A DNA stretch of 64,000 bases from Skermanella sp. TT6. Its GTDB lineage: Bacteria > Pseudomonadota > Alphaproteobacteria > Azospirillales > Azospirillaceae. Both the position numbers and the translations under genes were made by a program. Shown here piece by piece: positions 1 through 9,893 of this stretch; the stretch's first letter is position 1; every line of letters begins with the position of its first letter. The stretch covers positions 489,501-553,500 of the forward strand of contig NZ_CP067420.1 of assembly GCF_016653635.2 (NCBI RefSeq), in the 5' to 3' direction. The notes beneath the pieces are model-generated. The model saw only the letters and a program-made list of their open reading frames with translations. It ran no database searches and was not told the DNA's origin.

Positions 1-834
1 ATCACCGGCTGCTCCACCGGCTTCGGCAGGGAACTCGCCAGGATGGTGCTCGACCGCGGATGGCGTGCCGTGGTGACGGCCCGCGACGCCGGCCGCGTCC
101 AGGACCTGACCCGGGGCCACGAAAACCGCGCGCTGGCGCTGTCGCTGGACGTGACCGACGCCGGCCAGGTCGCGGCGTCGGTCAAGGCGGCGGAGGACCG
201 CTTCGGCGCCATCGACGTGCTGGTGAACAATGCCGGCTACGGCTACCAGGCCCCGGTCGAGGAAGGCGACGACGCCGAGATCCGCGCCATGTTCGAGGCC
301 AACGTGTTCGGGCTGGCGGCCATGATCCGCGCGGTGCTGCCGGGCATGCGCGCCCGCGGGAAAGGGCACGTCGTCAATCTCTCCTCGGTCGCCGGCTTCG
401 TCGGGTTCCCCGGCTCCGGCTACTACGCGGCGACCAAGCACGCGGTCGAGGGGCTCGCCGACTCCCTCGCCCGGGAGGTGGAACCGCTGGGCATCAAGGT
501 GCTGTGCGTCGAGCCCGGCCCCTTCCGCACCGACTGGGCGGGACGTTCCCTGAAGCAGACGCCGAGCCGGATCGCCGACTATGCCGAGACGGCCGCGGCG
601 CGCATGCAGGCGACCGCCGGCATCAGCGGCAAGCAGCCCGGCGACCCGGTGCGCGCCTGCGCCGCCATCATCAAGGCCGTGGAATCTGCGAACCCGCCGC
701 GCCACCTCGTCCTCGGCGCCTTCGGCGTGGAGGCCGTGCGCGGCAAGCTGGCCGGCGTGATCGAGGAGATCGACGCCTGGAAGGAAACCAGCCTCGGCGC
801 CGATTTTCCAAGGAGTGACGCGGATTCGGGATGA
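1..834 (+). CDS. SDR-family oxidoreductase, 5'-truncated by window edge
   Basis: The reading frame is open from the first base and already begins inside the Rossmann nucleotide-binding motif (TGCSTGFG, fragment residues 2-9), so the true start lies just upstream of the window. The NNAG structural motif is near residues 76-79 and the catalytic Ser and YxxxK (YAATK) near residues 128-146, so this is a classical short-chain dehydrogenase/reductase that uses NAD(P)(H). The substrate cannot be read from the sequence. The C-terminal region has the layout of SDRs annotated as short-chain dehydrogenase of unknown substrate. It is convergent with the next gene, with only an 11-bp gap. Confidence 0.9.
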   Translation: MTGCSTGFGRELARMVLDRGWRAVVTARDAGRVQDLTRGHENRALALSLDVTDAGQVAASVKAAEDRFGAIDVLVNNAGYGYQAPVEEGDDAEIRAMFEANVFGLAAMIRAVLPGMRARGKGHVVNLSSVAGFVGFPGSGYYAATKHAVEGLADSLAREVEPLGIKVLCVEPGPFRTDWAGRSLKQTPSRIADYAETAAARMQATAGISGKQPGDPVRACAAIIKAVESANPPRHLVLGAFGVEAVRGKLAGVIEEIDAWKETSLGADFPRSDADSG

Positions 835-845
835 TTCCGGCGCGA

Positions 846-2138
846 TCAGCGATTGACGTCGGCACCCTCCCGCGGGCGCCGGCCCAGCAGGCGGATGTCC
901 GGGTTCCAGGTCCGGGCCAGGGCGTCCGCCGCCTCGATCATGCCGCCCCGGCGCAGGATCGCCTGGCGGTGGCGCAGCAGCCGGGTCGACACGGCCTTTT
1001 CCGCCAAGCCGCCGCCCAGAATGTCGTCGGTGCCGTCCCGGCGCAGGCGGTGGATCACCTCCTCCAGCAGGGGGCCCTCGGCATCCGGTTCCTTGTGGTC
1101 CAGCGGGTGGTTCCGTCCCAGCTCCGCCAGAAGCCGCTCCAGCAGCACCGCGCGGCATGACGGCGCCCTGCCGTCCCCGATCAGCCCGCCCAGCCGGGCC
1201 AGCAGGGGGTTGGTGCCGGCGGCGGCGAGGTCCAGCCGGCCGTGCAGCAGGTCGGCCAGCCGGCACAGGGACGCCGCGAGATGGCGCTGGGGGCCGAGCA
1301 GTTCCTTGACGATGTCGGCGCTGCCCAGCGCGTCGGCCGCGACACCCTCCAGCAATCCGGACAGGTGGGGGTCCAGGTCGTCGGCCATCAGGCCGACCAC
1401 CGCCTCCAGCTTCCCGCCGATCGACGGGAACCCCAGGAGGTGGTCGCACAGCAGGGCGGTGAACACGAAGTCGTGGCGCTCCGGACCTTCCCGCGCCCTG
1501 ACGCGCCGGCTGAAATGGTCCAGGGCCTGGGGGTCGAAGCGCGGCAGGCGGCGCTTCTCGCCCGCCAGGTCCCGCGCCTGCGACAGGCCCTCGCCGATCA
1601 GCGTCTCCAGCGCCCGGACCCGCTCCCGGGCGGGCACGCCCAACTCCCTGGCCTGGACGGCGGCGATCTGGTGGGTGGCCGTGTTGACCAGGGTTCCGGT
1701 GTCCTGGAGCTTCCGCAGGTAGGTCCAGTTGTGCAGCAGTTCCGTCGCGGTGATCCGGTGCTTGTCCAGGAACATCCTGAACAGGCGGCCCAGGATCATC
1801 CGGCTCTCCAGGCCGCGGATGTCGGTCACCGTCGAGCAGGGGCCGGCCCGCTCGACCTTGCCCTTCACGGTGATCGACTTCTCCCGGACCGGCGGCCTGG
1901 CCTCGTGGAAGATCTCCGCCTTGGTCGAGTAGCCGGTGATCATGCCGCGGATGCGGACGACCTTGGCTTCCTCGCAGTCCCCGCTCGCGAGCAGCAGGCG
2001 CGCCGCCTCGGTCGCCTCGGCCTCGGCGGTTCCCGAACCGGTCTCGCGGACCACGCCCTGGATGATCCAGCGGCCCTCGCGCGAAACCAGGATCTCGTAG
2101 TGGAAAATCCGCCCCCTGATCATCTCCGCCCGCTCCAT
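846..2138 (-). CDS. Hypothetical protein, 430 aa, family not recognised
   Basis: A long open frame with codon use like its neighbours and good third-position GC, so very probably a real gene. No signal peptide, membrane segment or catalytic motif is evident. The first ~100 residues are mixed alpha/beta with several basic residues. The rest looks mainly helical, with many Leu/Arg/Glu stretches, as in an all-helical soluble domain. It is divergent from the pentapeptide-repeat gene, sharing a ~124-bp intergenic region. An ATG five codons in (position 2123) is an alternative start. No function is proposed. Confidence 0.7.
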   Translation of the reverse strand: MERAEMIRGRIFHYEILVSREGRWIIQGVVRETGSGTAEAEATEAARLLLASGDCEEAKVVRIRGMITGYSTKAEIFHEARPPVREKSITVKGKVERAGPCSTVTDIRGLESRMILGRLFRMFLDKHRITATELLHNWTYLRKLQDTGTLVNTATHQIAAVQARELGVPARERVRALETLIGEGLSQARDLAGEKRRLPRFDPQALDHFSRRVRAREGPERHDFVFTALLCDHLLGFPSIGGKLEAVVGLMADDLDPHLSGLLEGVAADALGSADIVKELLGPQRHLAASLCRLADLLHGRLDLAAAGTNPLLARLGGLIGDGRAPSCRAVLLERLLAELGRNHPLDHKEPDAEGPLLEEVIHRLRRDGTDDILGGGLAEKAVSTRLLRHRQAILRRGGMIEAADALARTWNPDIRLLGRRPREGADVNR

Positions 2139-2262
2139 CCGATCCGCTGGCCTCCCGCGTTCCAGGATCGCGTCCGCCGTCGAACCCCATCGGACTACAC
2201 CGAAATCTTAAACTTTTTGTTGCACTTAGAAATCGATGCAATCTTAGAACGCAGGAGGCGTG

Positions 2263-3558
2263 ATGACCCCGCACGAGCTGCTGGCCATCATCGACCGGCA
2301 CGACCGCTGGCTCTCCCGGTGCGCCGGCGGTGCCCGGGCCTGCCTTGTCATGGCCGATCTCCGGGGGATGTATCTCGCCGGCGCCAACCTCCAGCGGGTC
2401 AAGCTGTCCGGCGCGATCCTGGCCGGCTGCGACCTCAAGCGGAGCGACCTGTCGGAAGCCGACCTGTTCGCCGCCGACCTGAAGGCGGCTGACCTGACCG
2501 GCGCCAACCTGCAGCGCGCCGACCTGCGGGGCGCCCATCTCCGCGGCGCGCGGCTGCGCGGCGCCAATCTTCGCGACGCGGACCTCAGGGGCGGCGCGCT
2601 GCTCGACCACCGGGGCGACAGCACCCTGACCGTCCAGCGGTCGGACCTGCACGGCGCCGATTTCGACGACGGCCTGCTGGCCCGCGCCAACCTGTCGGGA
2701 GCCGACATGTCGGAGGCGAAGCTCAACGGGGCCGACTGCACGGGCGCCTTGATGGCCGGGGTCAATCTTTCCGGAGCCAGCCTGCGGGACGCGGATCTCG
2801 GCTCGACCGACCTCAAGGGCGCCAACCTGAGCGGGGCCAACCTGTCCGGCGCATCCTTGAAGGACGCGAACCTGACCGGCGCGATCCTGCTGGGCGCCAA
2901 CCTGCGGAACGCGGACCTGATGGGGGCGACGCTGGACGGCGTCGACCTGACCGGCGTCGACTGCGCCGGCGCCAACATCCGGAGGAACGCCGACCAGTTC
3001 CCCCGGACGATCCGGCAGAGCCTGGAAAGCCACCATGCCTGGGTCAGGAGCGGCGGCTCGAAAGGGGCCCGCGCCGACCTCGCCGGCCAGGATCTTTCCC
3101 ATATCGACCTGACGCGGGTGAATCTCAGCGGGGCCAACCTCCGCGGGATCGACCTGTCCGGCGCCACGCTGCGGGAAGCCCTGGTCGTCATGTCGGACCT
3201 GTCCGACGCCGTCCTGCGCGACGCGGACTTCACCGGCGCGACCCTGGACGGCACCAACCTGCGGGGCAGCGACCTCAGCGGCGCGCGGCTGGACGGCGCC
3301 AAGCTGGGGTCGGTCGACATCAAGAGCGGCGTCGGCCGTGCTCCCGGGCGGCGATGGCCGGTCAACCTGACCGGGGCCAGGCTGGTCGGCGCCAGCCTCG
3401 TCGGCGCCAACCTGCGGGACGTCAACCTCGCCTTCGCCGACCTCGGCGGCGCCGACCTGACCGACGCGGTCCTGATCGACGCCAACCTGACCGGGACCGT
3501 GCTGGACGGGGCGAAGCTGGACGGCGCCGTCCTGCCCGCCTTGGCCGACGACGACTGA
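2263..3558 (+). CDS. Pentapeptide-repeat protein
   Basis: About 430 residues, almost entirely tandem A(D/N)LXX pentapeptides (for example GANLSGANLSGASLKDANL-type runs). Such repeats fold into a right-handed quadrilateral beta-helix. The repeat array is interrupted once, around residues 250-265 (a helical segment rich in Gln/Arg/His), and resumes to the C-terminus. A strong AGGAGG lies at 2253-2258. The ATG at 2263 has better spacing than the overlapping GTG at 2260, so I chose the ATG. Known members include the DNA-mimic gyrase protectors Qnr/MfpA, but most have no known role and nothing here shows gyrase binding. No signal peptide, so presumably cytoplasmic. Confidence 0.93.
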   Translation: MTPHELLAIIDRHDRWLSRCAGGARACLVMADLRGMYLAGANLQRVKLSGAILAGCDLKRSDLSEADLFAADLKAADLTGANLQRADLRGAHLRGARLRGANLRDADLRGGALLDHRGDSTLTVQRSDLHGADFDDGLLARANLSGADMSEAKLNGADCTGALMAGVNLSGASLRDADLGSTDLKGANLSGANLSGASLKDANLTGAILLGANLRNADLMGATLDGVDLTGVDCAGANIRRNADQFPRTIRQSLESHHAWVRSGGSKGARADLAGQDLSHIDLTRVNLSGANLRGIDLSGATLREALVVMSDLSDAVLRDADFTGATLDGTNLRGSDLSGARLDGAKLGSVDIKSGVGRAPGRRWPVNLTGARLVGASLVGANLRDVNLAFADLGGADLTDAVLIDANLTGTVLDGAKLDGAVLPALADDD

Positions 3559-3597
3559 CGGCGCCGGGCGGGGGGCTCCAGTCCGCGGATCGCGCCC

Positions 3598-5454
3598 TCA
3601 GGCCGAGCGGACTTCGCCGATGAAGACATCGACCCGGCCGCGCAGCGTTTCGGACTGGCGGGACAGGTCCAGGGCGGCGTCGAGCATCTGGCCGGCCGTG
3701 CGGCCGGTTTCCCGCGCGGCTTCGGTCACGCCGGAGATGCCCTCGCAGACCTCGTGGGTCCCGGACGATGCCTGGTCGACGTTGCGGGCGATCTCGGCGG
3801 TGGCGGCGCTCTGCCGGCCGACGGCGCCGGCGACCGCCAGGGTGATCTCGCTGACCTGCGCGATGGTGGCGGTGATGCTTCGGATCGCCCCGACCGCCTC
3901 GCCCGTCGTCGCCTGGATATGCGCGATCTGCGCCGCGATCTCCTCCGTCGCCTTGCCGGTCTGGGTGGCGAGGTTCTTGACCTCCGAGGCGACGATGGCG
4001 AAGCCCTTGCCGGCATCGCCGGCCCGTGCGGCCTCGATCGTCGCGTTCAGCGCCAGCAGGTTGGTCTGTCCGGCGATGTCCTGGATCATCCTGACGATGT
4101 CGCCGATCCGGTCGGCCGCCGCCGCGAGCCCCTGGACGGTGCCGTCCGTGCGCGCCGCCTCCTCGACCGCCCGGCCGGCGATCTCCCGGGCGTTGCCGGT
4201 CTGGCGGTCGATCTCGGCGATCGACGAGGTCAGCTCCTCGGTGGAGGAGGCGACCGCCGCGACGTTGGCCGAGGCCCGGCCGGAAGCCTGTGCCACGGTG
4301 TCGGTCTGGCGGCTTGCCTCCTCCGCGGTGGCTGCCAGGCTCCGGGCATTGGCATGGACCTGCGTCGCGGCCGAAGAGACGCTCTCGGCGACCTGCCGGA
4401 TCGTCGCCTCGAAGCCGTCGGCAAGCTCGTTCAGCAGGCGACGCCGCTCGGCCTGGGACTCCGCCTCGGCCCGGCGGTGCCGCGCCTCCTCCTCCGCGTG
4501 GCGGCGCGCCTCCGTCTCGCGGGCGGCGTCCAGCTCGGCGCCGATGCGGGCGTCGGCCCGCTCCACGCGCACCAGGAACCGCCAGGCGGCGACCAGGACC
4601 GCGAGGGACAGGCCGCCCCCGACGGCGAGGAAGACCAGCGCGGAGGTCAGCACCGTGTCGTCCAGCGCCCGGCTCAGGTCGGTGGTGTCGGTGACGGCCT
4701 CGACCGCCGCGATGCGCTCGCCTCCCGGGGCGTGAAGCCACAGCGCCACGGGCCGCGTCACGGCCCCGTCGGGTATCCGGAACGCATCGAGCCGCAGCAG
4801 CGGCCGGCCCGACCCCGGCGCGGTCACCGCGATCGCCATGCCGAGCCTCAGGTCGAGCGACTCCAGGCGGGGCAGGGGATCGACATGGAGCAGGACATAG
4901 CCGGTCAGCCGCAGCCCGCCGGCCGGCACGACCACCGACAGCAGCGGTCGGTCGCCGTCCAGCCAGACATGGCTCAGGGTCTGGAGGCGTTCCGGGCCCT
5001 GGCGCGCGCCCAGCCGGCCGAGCAGGTCCGCGGGCAGCGGGCGCGGCCTGTCCGTCCACTCCTCCGCCAGCGGCTTCAGGCCGGGATCGAGCACGCCGAC
5101 GCCGAGCAGCGCCACCGTGCCGTCCGTCACCACTCCGCGCCGGGGAGCGGCCATGGCGGTGGCCTTCAGCGCCGCCGCGTCGCGGGCCTGGACGGCGGAG
5201 CGCATCTCGGTCGCGATCTCCGCCGCCACGCCGGCCACCGTGGCGGCATGGCCGCGCCACAGCATGTCGGTCACCGCAACGTCCATCGCCTGCTGGCTCT
5301 GGCCGTCCATGAACGCGAAGGCGAGGCGCTCGTAGCTGCCGCTCATGTACCTGCCGATGCCGGCGCTGGTGACCAGGATGACGGCGACGGCGGCGCCGAG
5401 GATGGTCAGCAGCAGCCGGTTGCCGCTTTTCAAGGCAGTCTTCTTCTCGACCAT
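3598..5454 (-). CDS. Methyl-accepting chemotaxis protein
   Basis: A 618-aa chemoreceptor. An N-terminal membrane segment (about residues 12-34) is followed by a ~230-residue periplasmic sensor region, a second membrane segment (about 269-294), a charged coiled coil (300-345), and the cytoplasmic signalling domain. The highly conserved hairpin tip around residues 460-479 ([20 protein letters not shown]) contacts CheA/CheW. No obvious HAMP domain separates TM2 from the coiled coil. The start at 5454 places TM1 at the N-terminus; the open frame extends 67 codons further upstream, but that extension is low-complexity Arg/Pro/Gly and unlikely to be translated. The ligand is unknown. It lies 80 bp downstream of the rhodanese gene on the same strand. 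Confidence 0.93.
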   Translation of the reverse strand: MVEKKTALKSGNRLLLTILGAAVAVILVTSAGIGRYMSGSYERLAFAFMDGQSQQAMDVAVTDMLWRGHAATVAGVAAEIATEMRSAVQARDAAALKATAMAAPRRGVVTDGTVALLGVGVLDPGLKPLAEEWTDRPRPLPADLLGRLGARQGPERLQTLSHVWLDGDRPLLSVVVPAGGLRLTGYVLLHVDPLPRLESLDLRLGMAIAVTAPGSGRPLLRLDAFRIPDGAVTRPVALWLHAPGGERIAAVEAVTDTTDLSRALDDTVLTSALVFLAVGGGLSLAVLVAAWRFLVRVERADARIGAELDAARETEARRHAEEEARHRRAEAESQAERRRLLNELADGFEATIRQVAESVSSAATQVHANARSLAATAEEASRQTDTVAQASGRASANVAAVASSTEELTSSIAEIDRQTGNAREIAGRAVEEAARTDGTVQGLAAAADRIGDIVRMIQDIAGQTNLLALNATIEAARAGDAGKGFAIVASEVKNLATQTGKATEEIAAQIAHIQATTGEAVGAIRSITATIAQVSEITLAVAGAVGRQSAATAEIARNVDQASSGTHEVCEGISGVTEAARETGRTAGQMLDAALDLSRQSETLRGRVDVFIGEVRSA

Positions 5455-5534
5455 CTCGGTCCTCCCGAACCGGCTTTCGCGTGGGTGCCAGGGGCGCCAG
5501 GGGCGGGCTCCCGACGCCCCTGGCGCCGATCCCG

Positions 5535-6005
5535 TCAGGGCTTGGCCAGGGGCAGCCCCTTGGCTTTCCATTCGCCCATGCCGGCGTAATAATAATGCAC
5601 CGCCGTGTATCCCCAGCCGACCGCCAGCCGGGCGGCGTTGTACGCGCGGGCGCATTTCGGACCGTTGCAGTAGAACAGGACCGGCGTCGCCGGAGCCGCG
5701 CCGAGCTTCGCCAGCACCTCGGGGCCGGTCATGTCGTCGTCGATCAGCCGGATCGCCCCTTCGATATGGCCTTCTCGGAAATCCGCCTCCCTCCGGTTGT
5801 CGAACAGCACCAGGGTCGGCGTGCTTTCGATCAGGGCCAGGACCCCGTCGGCATCGACGGTCCTGGCCCCCTCGACCCGGGGCGGCGCCTCGTCGGCCAG
5901 GGCCGAGGGAGCCGGGGCGAGAAAGGAAACGGCGGCCAGGAACAGGGCCGCCAGGATCGTCGTTAAGGTGAAGGGGGCGATCGGCGCGCGTCTTTTATAA
6001 GACAT
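5535..6005 (-). CDS. Exported rhodanese-domain protein
   Basis: 156 aa with a cleavable signal peptide (basic start, hydrophobic 12-33, cut near the Ala-rich LADEA at ~38-40), so periplasmic. A single rhodanese domain follows, with the active-site loop Cys113 in CNGPKCA. A Cys nucleophile implies a sulfur-carrier or sulfurtransferase role rather than a catalytically dead domain; the second Cys118 in the loop is a possible partner in persulfide or disulfide chemistry. Related periplasmic rhodaneses occur in alphaproteobacteria with c-type cytochrome or sulfur metabolism, but nothing adjacent fixes the pathway. Confidence 0.9.
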   Translation of the reverse strand: MSYKRRAPIAPFTLTTILAALFLAAVSFLAPAPSALADEAPPRVEGARTVDADGVLALIESTPTLVLFDNRREADFREGHIEGAIRLIDDDMTGPEVLAKLGAAPATPVLFYCNGPKCARAYNAARLAVGWGYTAVHYYYAGMGEWKAKGLPLAKP

Positions 6006-6181
6006 CTTACTATCCTTTTGACTTCGGAAACTTCGCCAGAGGTTCCGGTACGCTTGTTTTTCTGTCCAAAAGTCTTGCCGCGCGCCGATGGATATTTCGA
6101 GTCAATTCTTGCGGAAGGGGGGCGGCGGCATGCGGCAAAATAGCCATCCCTGGATATGCCGCCGCGTGTTCCTCCTGCGGA

Positions 6182-7017
6182 TCACTCGGCCATGGCCCCG
6201 TAGACCAGGTTCCTGAACAGGGGGCGCATCTGGCCGCGCCCCGACGGAGCCTGCGCCATCAGGATCGCCACCAGCTTCTCCCGCGGGTCGATCACGAAGG
6301 TCGTTCCGGTCACGCCGAACCAGGTGGCGTCGCCCTTGCTGCCCGGGGCGGGGGACACGCCGTCCTGCGCGCGGACCGCGAAGCCCAGGCCGAAGCCGTA
6401 CCGGCGAGGCGGCGGACCATCTCGTCGGCGGGCAGGTCGGCCTCGATCTGCTCGATCCCCTGGTCCAGGTAGGCCTTGCGGATCGGGTCCGTCGCCGGGC
6501 CGGTGAAGCTGTAGGTGAATCCCGAGGTGTGCCGCATCAGGTCGTGGATCGAGATCGGCCGCGCCGGCGGCGCGGTGCCGAGGATAGCGTTCCCCGCGGC
6601 GTCCGTGCTCCTGGTCTGGACCCGCAGGCCGGCGAACTCCGGAACATAGCGGGTCACCGGCTCATGGAGGCCGAGCCGCCCCTGCTCGACCATGACCATG
6701 GCGGCGGCGGTCACCACCGGCTTCGTCATGGAGCCGATGCGGAAGATCGCGTCCTTCGGCATGGCGGCCGCGGCGGCGTCCAGCGTGCCCACCGCCTCGT
6801 GGTGCACGATCTCGCCGTCCCAGGCGATCAGGACCACCGCGCCGGGCAGCAGTCCCTTCGCGACGGCTTCCTCCAGGGCGCGGTCGACCTGATGGAGCCG
6901 GGCGGCCGGGAAGCTCCGGGACTGGTGCTTGGAATCGGAGCCGGGGCCCTCCGCGAGGGCCGGGGCGGCGATGGCCGAACCGAGCAGTATGGCGGAAACC
7001 AGAAGTTCTCTCAGCAT
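6182..7017 (-). pseudogene. Serine hydrolase (beta-lactamase/class C family) with internal deletion and frameshift
   Basis: The N-terminal part encodes a signal peptide and the start of a class-C beta-lactamase-like domain, with the SxxK motif intact in GSMTKPV (about residues 96-99). After the residues MVRRLA the frame runs into a non-homologous tail. In the other frame, directly after the junction (~6398-6403), a clean family C-terminus resumes (YGFGLGFAV, then TWFGVTGTTFVIDP, ending at the stop at 6182-6184). The family normally has well over 100 residues between these points, including the YxN-type motif, so a block has been deleted and the frame lost. Probably non-functional. Confidence 0.85.
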
Positions 7018-7132
7018 CCAACGCTCTCCGTCTTGGGACTGGGCGGTTATCGCGTCGGCTGGTATATCTCCGCGTGGTTGCGGTTTTATGCCCGGGATAT
7101 TCGCACCGGGAGGTGTTCCCGCGGAAATTTCC

Positions 7133-8194
7133 TCAGAAAATGTAGCGGATGCGGCAGTAGGGCATCTCCCGGGCGAGCATCTCGCGGAAGACGGCGATCA
7201 TCTTGCCCTTCAGCGGCGCCCGGTAGCGGACGTTGACGGCGCCGTTCTCGGAGACCTTGCTCTCCTGCCAGCGCGGCGTCCACAGCGTCTCCTCGGCCTT
7301 GGGATGCCAGCGCAGGTTGACCTCGTGCAGGCCCTCATTGTGGGTCAGGAAGATCACCTCGGCCGCGAGCTGCGCCTTCGCCCGGTCCGACAGCGCCGCG
7401 TCGACCTGCCGGAACAGCTCGGTATAGTCGGCGGTCCAGCCTTCATAAACGACCACCGGGCTGAAGTTCAGGTGGACCTCCCAGCCGGCCCGGACGAAAT
7501 CGTCGATCGCGGCGATGCGCTCCGGGATGGGGGAGGTCCGCACGTCGAGCGTGCGCGCCAGCTCGGCGGGCATCAGGCTGAAGCGGATGCGCATGCCGCC
7601 GCCGGGGTCGTAGGACAGCAGGTCCCGGTTCACGTATTTGGTCGCGAAGCTGCCCTTGGCGTCGGGCAGCCGGCGGAACAGGGCGGTCAGGTCGCGCAGG
7701 TTGTCGCAGATCAGCGCATCGACCGAGCAGTCGCCGTTCTCCCCCACGTCGTAGACCCAGGCTTGCCCGTCCACCTGGTTCGGCTGCGTCTTGGGGCCGG
7801 TCCGGGCGGCGTGGCGCTCGATGGTGGCGCATATCCCCTCGATGTTGACGAAGGTCGTGATCGGGTTGGCGTAGCCCTTGCGGCGCGAGACGTAGCAGTA
7901 GACGCAGGCCATCGCGCAGCCGTTGGAATGCGACGGCGCGATGAAGTCGCCGCTCCGCCCGTTGGGCCGCACCGACAGCGATTTCTTGACGCCCAGGACC
8001 AGCACGCTGCGCTTGGTGCGGACCCACTCCTCGATCTTGTCGCTGTCGCCGTGCAGGTCCGGGATGTTCCAGTGGGAGGCGACCTCGACCCGTTCGGCGC
8101 CGGGGAACCGCTCCAGGATCTGCCGGCCGCGCGGGTGCGCCGCGGCGGCCGGCTCCACCAGGATGCGGGCGACGTCCAGCGGCGGGACGGTCAC
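7133..8194 (-). CDS. Spore-photoproduct-lyase-family radical SAM protein
   Basis: 353 aa from a GTG that overlaps the uvsE stop (GTGA), so translation is coupled. The radical SAM cluster motif CAMACVYC (Cys93, Cys97, Cys100) is followed by YVSRRKGYANPIT, and the rest matches the SPL-like family found outside spore formers. Spore photoproduct lyase repairs 5-thyminyl-5,6-dihydrothymine with SAM. For this non-sporulating branch the substrate is not established, but pairing with uvsE supports UV-lesion repair. A larger frame extends upstream, but that part is antisense-like sequence within uvsE, so the coupled GTG is preferred. Confidence 0.88.
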   Translation of the reverse strand: MTVPPLDVARILVEPAAAAHPRGRQILERFPGAERVEVASHWNIPDLHGDSDKIEEWVRTKRSVLVLGVKKSLSVRPNGRSGDFIAPSHSNGCAMACVYCYVSRRKGYANPITTFVNIEGICATIERHAARTGPKTQPNQVDGQAWVYDVGENGDCSVDALICDNLRDLTALFRRLPDAKGSFATKYVNRDLLSYDPGGGMRIRFSLMPAELARTLDVRTSPIPERIAAIDDFVRAGWEVHLNFSPVVVYEGWTADYTELFRQVDAALSDRAKAQLAAEVIFLTHNEGLHEVNLRWHPKAEETLWTPRWQESKVSENGAVNVRYRAPLKGKMIAVFREMLAREMPYCRIRYIF

Positions 8195-9270
8195 TGCGCC
8201 GGGACTCCCGCCGGGACCGCGCCCAGGCGCAGGGCGTCGCGTTCCAGGTCGTCCACGGCCAGGTTCTTGGCCTTGGCCTCCACCTCGAAATCGGCCCAGG
8301 CCAGGTGTTCCGACACCAGCCGGTTGACCGCGTGGTTCCACATGCGCTGGGAATGGGCCCGCAGGTCCCGGGCCTTCAGGCCGCGGGCGCTCAGCACGGC
8401 GTAATCGGGCAGCTCGTCCGCCGGCCAGCCGTCCAGCAGGTCCTCGCGCGAGACGCTGACATGGGCTATCGGGCGCACCCCGCGCCAGGACCCGCGCACC
8501 GTCTCGATCCGGGGATCGTCCGCCCGGATATACTCGCCCCCCGACTTGACCCAGTGGTGATGCAGGTCGAGGATGATCGGCACCGCGTCGGCCAGCGGCA
8601 GCAGGTCGTCCAGCCCGTACGACATCTCGTCGTTCTCGACCGTCACCAGGCCGCGGGCGTCCTCCGACAGCAGGGCCAAGCCGCGACGGAACCCCGCGAT
8701 CCCCTCGGCGCGGCCCCCGCCATGGATGTTGACATGGGCGCCCTGCGGGTGCCAGCCGCCGGTCAGCCCCATCATCCGCAGGATGTCGGCGTGGTATTCC
8801 AGCTCGTCCACCGAGTTCTTCAGCGTCGCCGGGTTGGCGCTGTTCAGCACGCAGAACTGGTCGGGGTGCAGGCCGATGCGGATGCCGGCCTCGCGCGCCT
8901 TGCGGCCGGCATGGTCCAGCGCGCTCTCGACCAGCGCGCGGATGGCGGGCTCCCGGTAGAGCGGCAGCCCGATGGCGTGGGTATAGACCGGCAGCAGGCC
9001 GCTGTTGACGCGCAGCAGCCGGCGGTAGGCGGGGTGGCGCGCCACCTCGGCCAGCTGCAGGTGCAGCGACTGCAGGTTCCGGCGCAGCACCTGCTCCAGC
9101 TTCTCCGCAGCACGGGCGGGTTCCAGCCTGCTCAGCGTCGCCACGGTGATGGTGCCGGGATTCATCCGCTTGGCGGTCTCGGCGTCGCCGTCGGGCGGGA
9201 TGTACTGGCAGCACCAGCCGAAACGGGGCAGGGGCGGGGCCAGAGGCTGAATTGGTGAGGGATGGGTCAA
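8191..9270 (-). CDS. uvsE: UV damage endonuclease UvdE/UvsE
   Basis: About 359 aa in a TIM-barrel fold. Family motifs are clear: the N-terminal GWCCQY, HPDQFCVLN, HVNIHGGG, TVENDEM and LDLHHHW, which supply metal ligands. UvdE nicks DNA 5' of pyrimidine dimers and other distortions, independently of light. The TTG at 9268-9270 is preferred as start: it has a GGAG about 8 nt upstream and places GWCCQY close to the N-terminus as in homologues; the open frame continues upstream only with low-complexity sequence. It is first in a two-gene operon with the SPL-like gene. Confidence 0.88.
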   Translation of the reverse strand: MTHPSPIQPLAPPLPRFGWCCQYIPPDGDAETAKRMNPGTITVATLSRLEPARAAEKLEQVLRRNLQSLHLQLAEVARHPAYRRLLRVNSGLLPVYTHAIGLPLYREPAIRALVESALDHAGRKAREAGIRIGLHPDQFCVLNSANPATLKNSVDELEYHADILRMMGLTGGWHPQGAHVNIHGGGRAEGIAGFRRGLALLSEDARGLVTVENDEMSYGLDDLLPLADAVPIILDLHHHWVKSGGEYIRADDPRIETVRGSWRGVRPIAHVSVSREDLLDGWPADELPDYAVLSARGLKARDLRAHSQRMWNHAVNRLVSEHLAWADFEVEAKAKNLAVDDLERDALRLGAVPAGVPAQ

Positions 9271-9382
9271 GTACCGGTCTCCAGGGGCAGCGCAGGTGCA
9301 TACATATGTACCCTGCGCGGCGCCCGGCCACCGGCGGGACGCATGTTTCGCGCGACGGTCCCCGACCGGTGCCCGGCCCGGC

Positions 9383-9622
9383 TCAGCCGGCGGCGGCCTC
9401 CCGGACCGACTGGCGCCAGTCCGCCACGAAGGCGTCCAGGGCGGCCCGTGCCGCCGTCCAGTCGCGGTAGGCCCCGTCGGCGGCGCCGAGGACCGCGGCC
9501 CTCTCGCCCTCCTCGAACCGGGCCATGTGGAGCGCGCGTTCCTGCGCCTGGAGGAAGACGTTGCGGGCGCGCTGTTCCGCCGTGGCCGCCTTCTGCCATT
9601 CCCTCGGCCAGTCCCGTCCCAT
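9383..9622 (-). CDS. Small hypothetical protein, 79 aa
   Basis: Encodes a short, predicted all-helical, Ala/Arg/Glu-rich protein with aromatic residues spaced along the helices. The ATG at 9622 has a purine-rich GGGAAGGGGAAG upstream. Same strand as uvsE, 112 bp upstream of it, so possibly co-transcribed. No family recognised and no catalytic motif. Confidence 0.55.
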   Translation of the reverse strand: MGRDWPREWQKAATAEQRARNVFLQAQERALHMARFEEGERAAVLGAADGAYRDWTAARAALDAFVADWRQSVREAAAG

Positions 9623-9893
9623 CGCTTCCCCTTCCCTGAGGGCCGCCCCGCCGGGCAACCAGAATCGATCCGGGGGCCACCATAGCGGCAAACGCCGGCG
9701 ATGCAATCGGGGCTCGCTCCGCCGGCGCCTCCTGGGGCCGAGTGCCGCGGCTCCGGGCCAGGCGCTCGGCGATCCGCCTGGGCAACGGGCGCGGGAGGCC
9801 GAAGGAAAAAGCTCGGCCGAACCCTCGCCGCGGGCGCGACATCGTGCGGGTTCGCATGTTGATGGGAACCCAACCCCAATCGGGAGACTTCCC

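Noticed and set aside
2244-3629. A 461-codon minus-strand frame with regular S/R/A-P repeats
   Set aside because: Its periodicity is simply the complement of the pentapeptide-repeat gene.
9290-9320. TACATATGTA palindrome upstream of uvsE as a possible LexA site
   Set aside because: It does not match the alphaproteobacterial GTTC-N7-GTTC box, and the flanks are not symmetric enough to call an operator.
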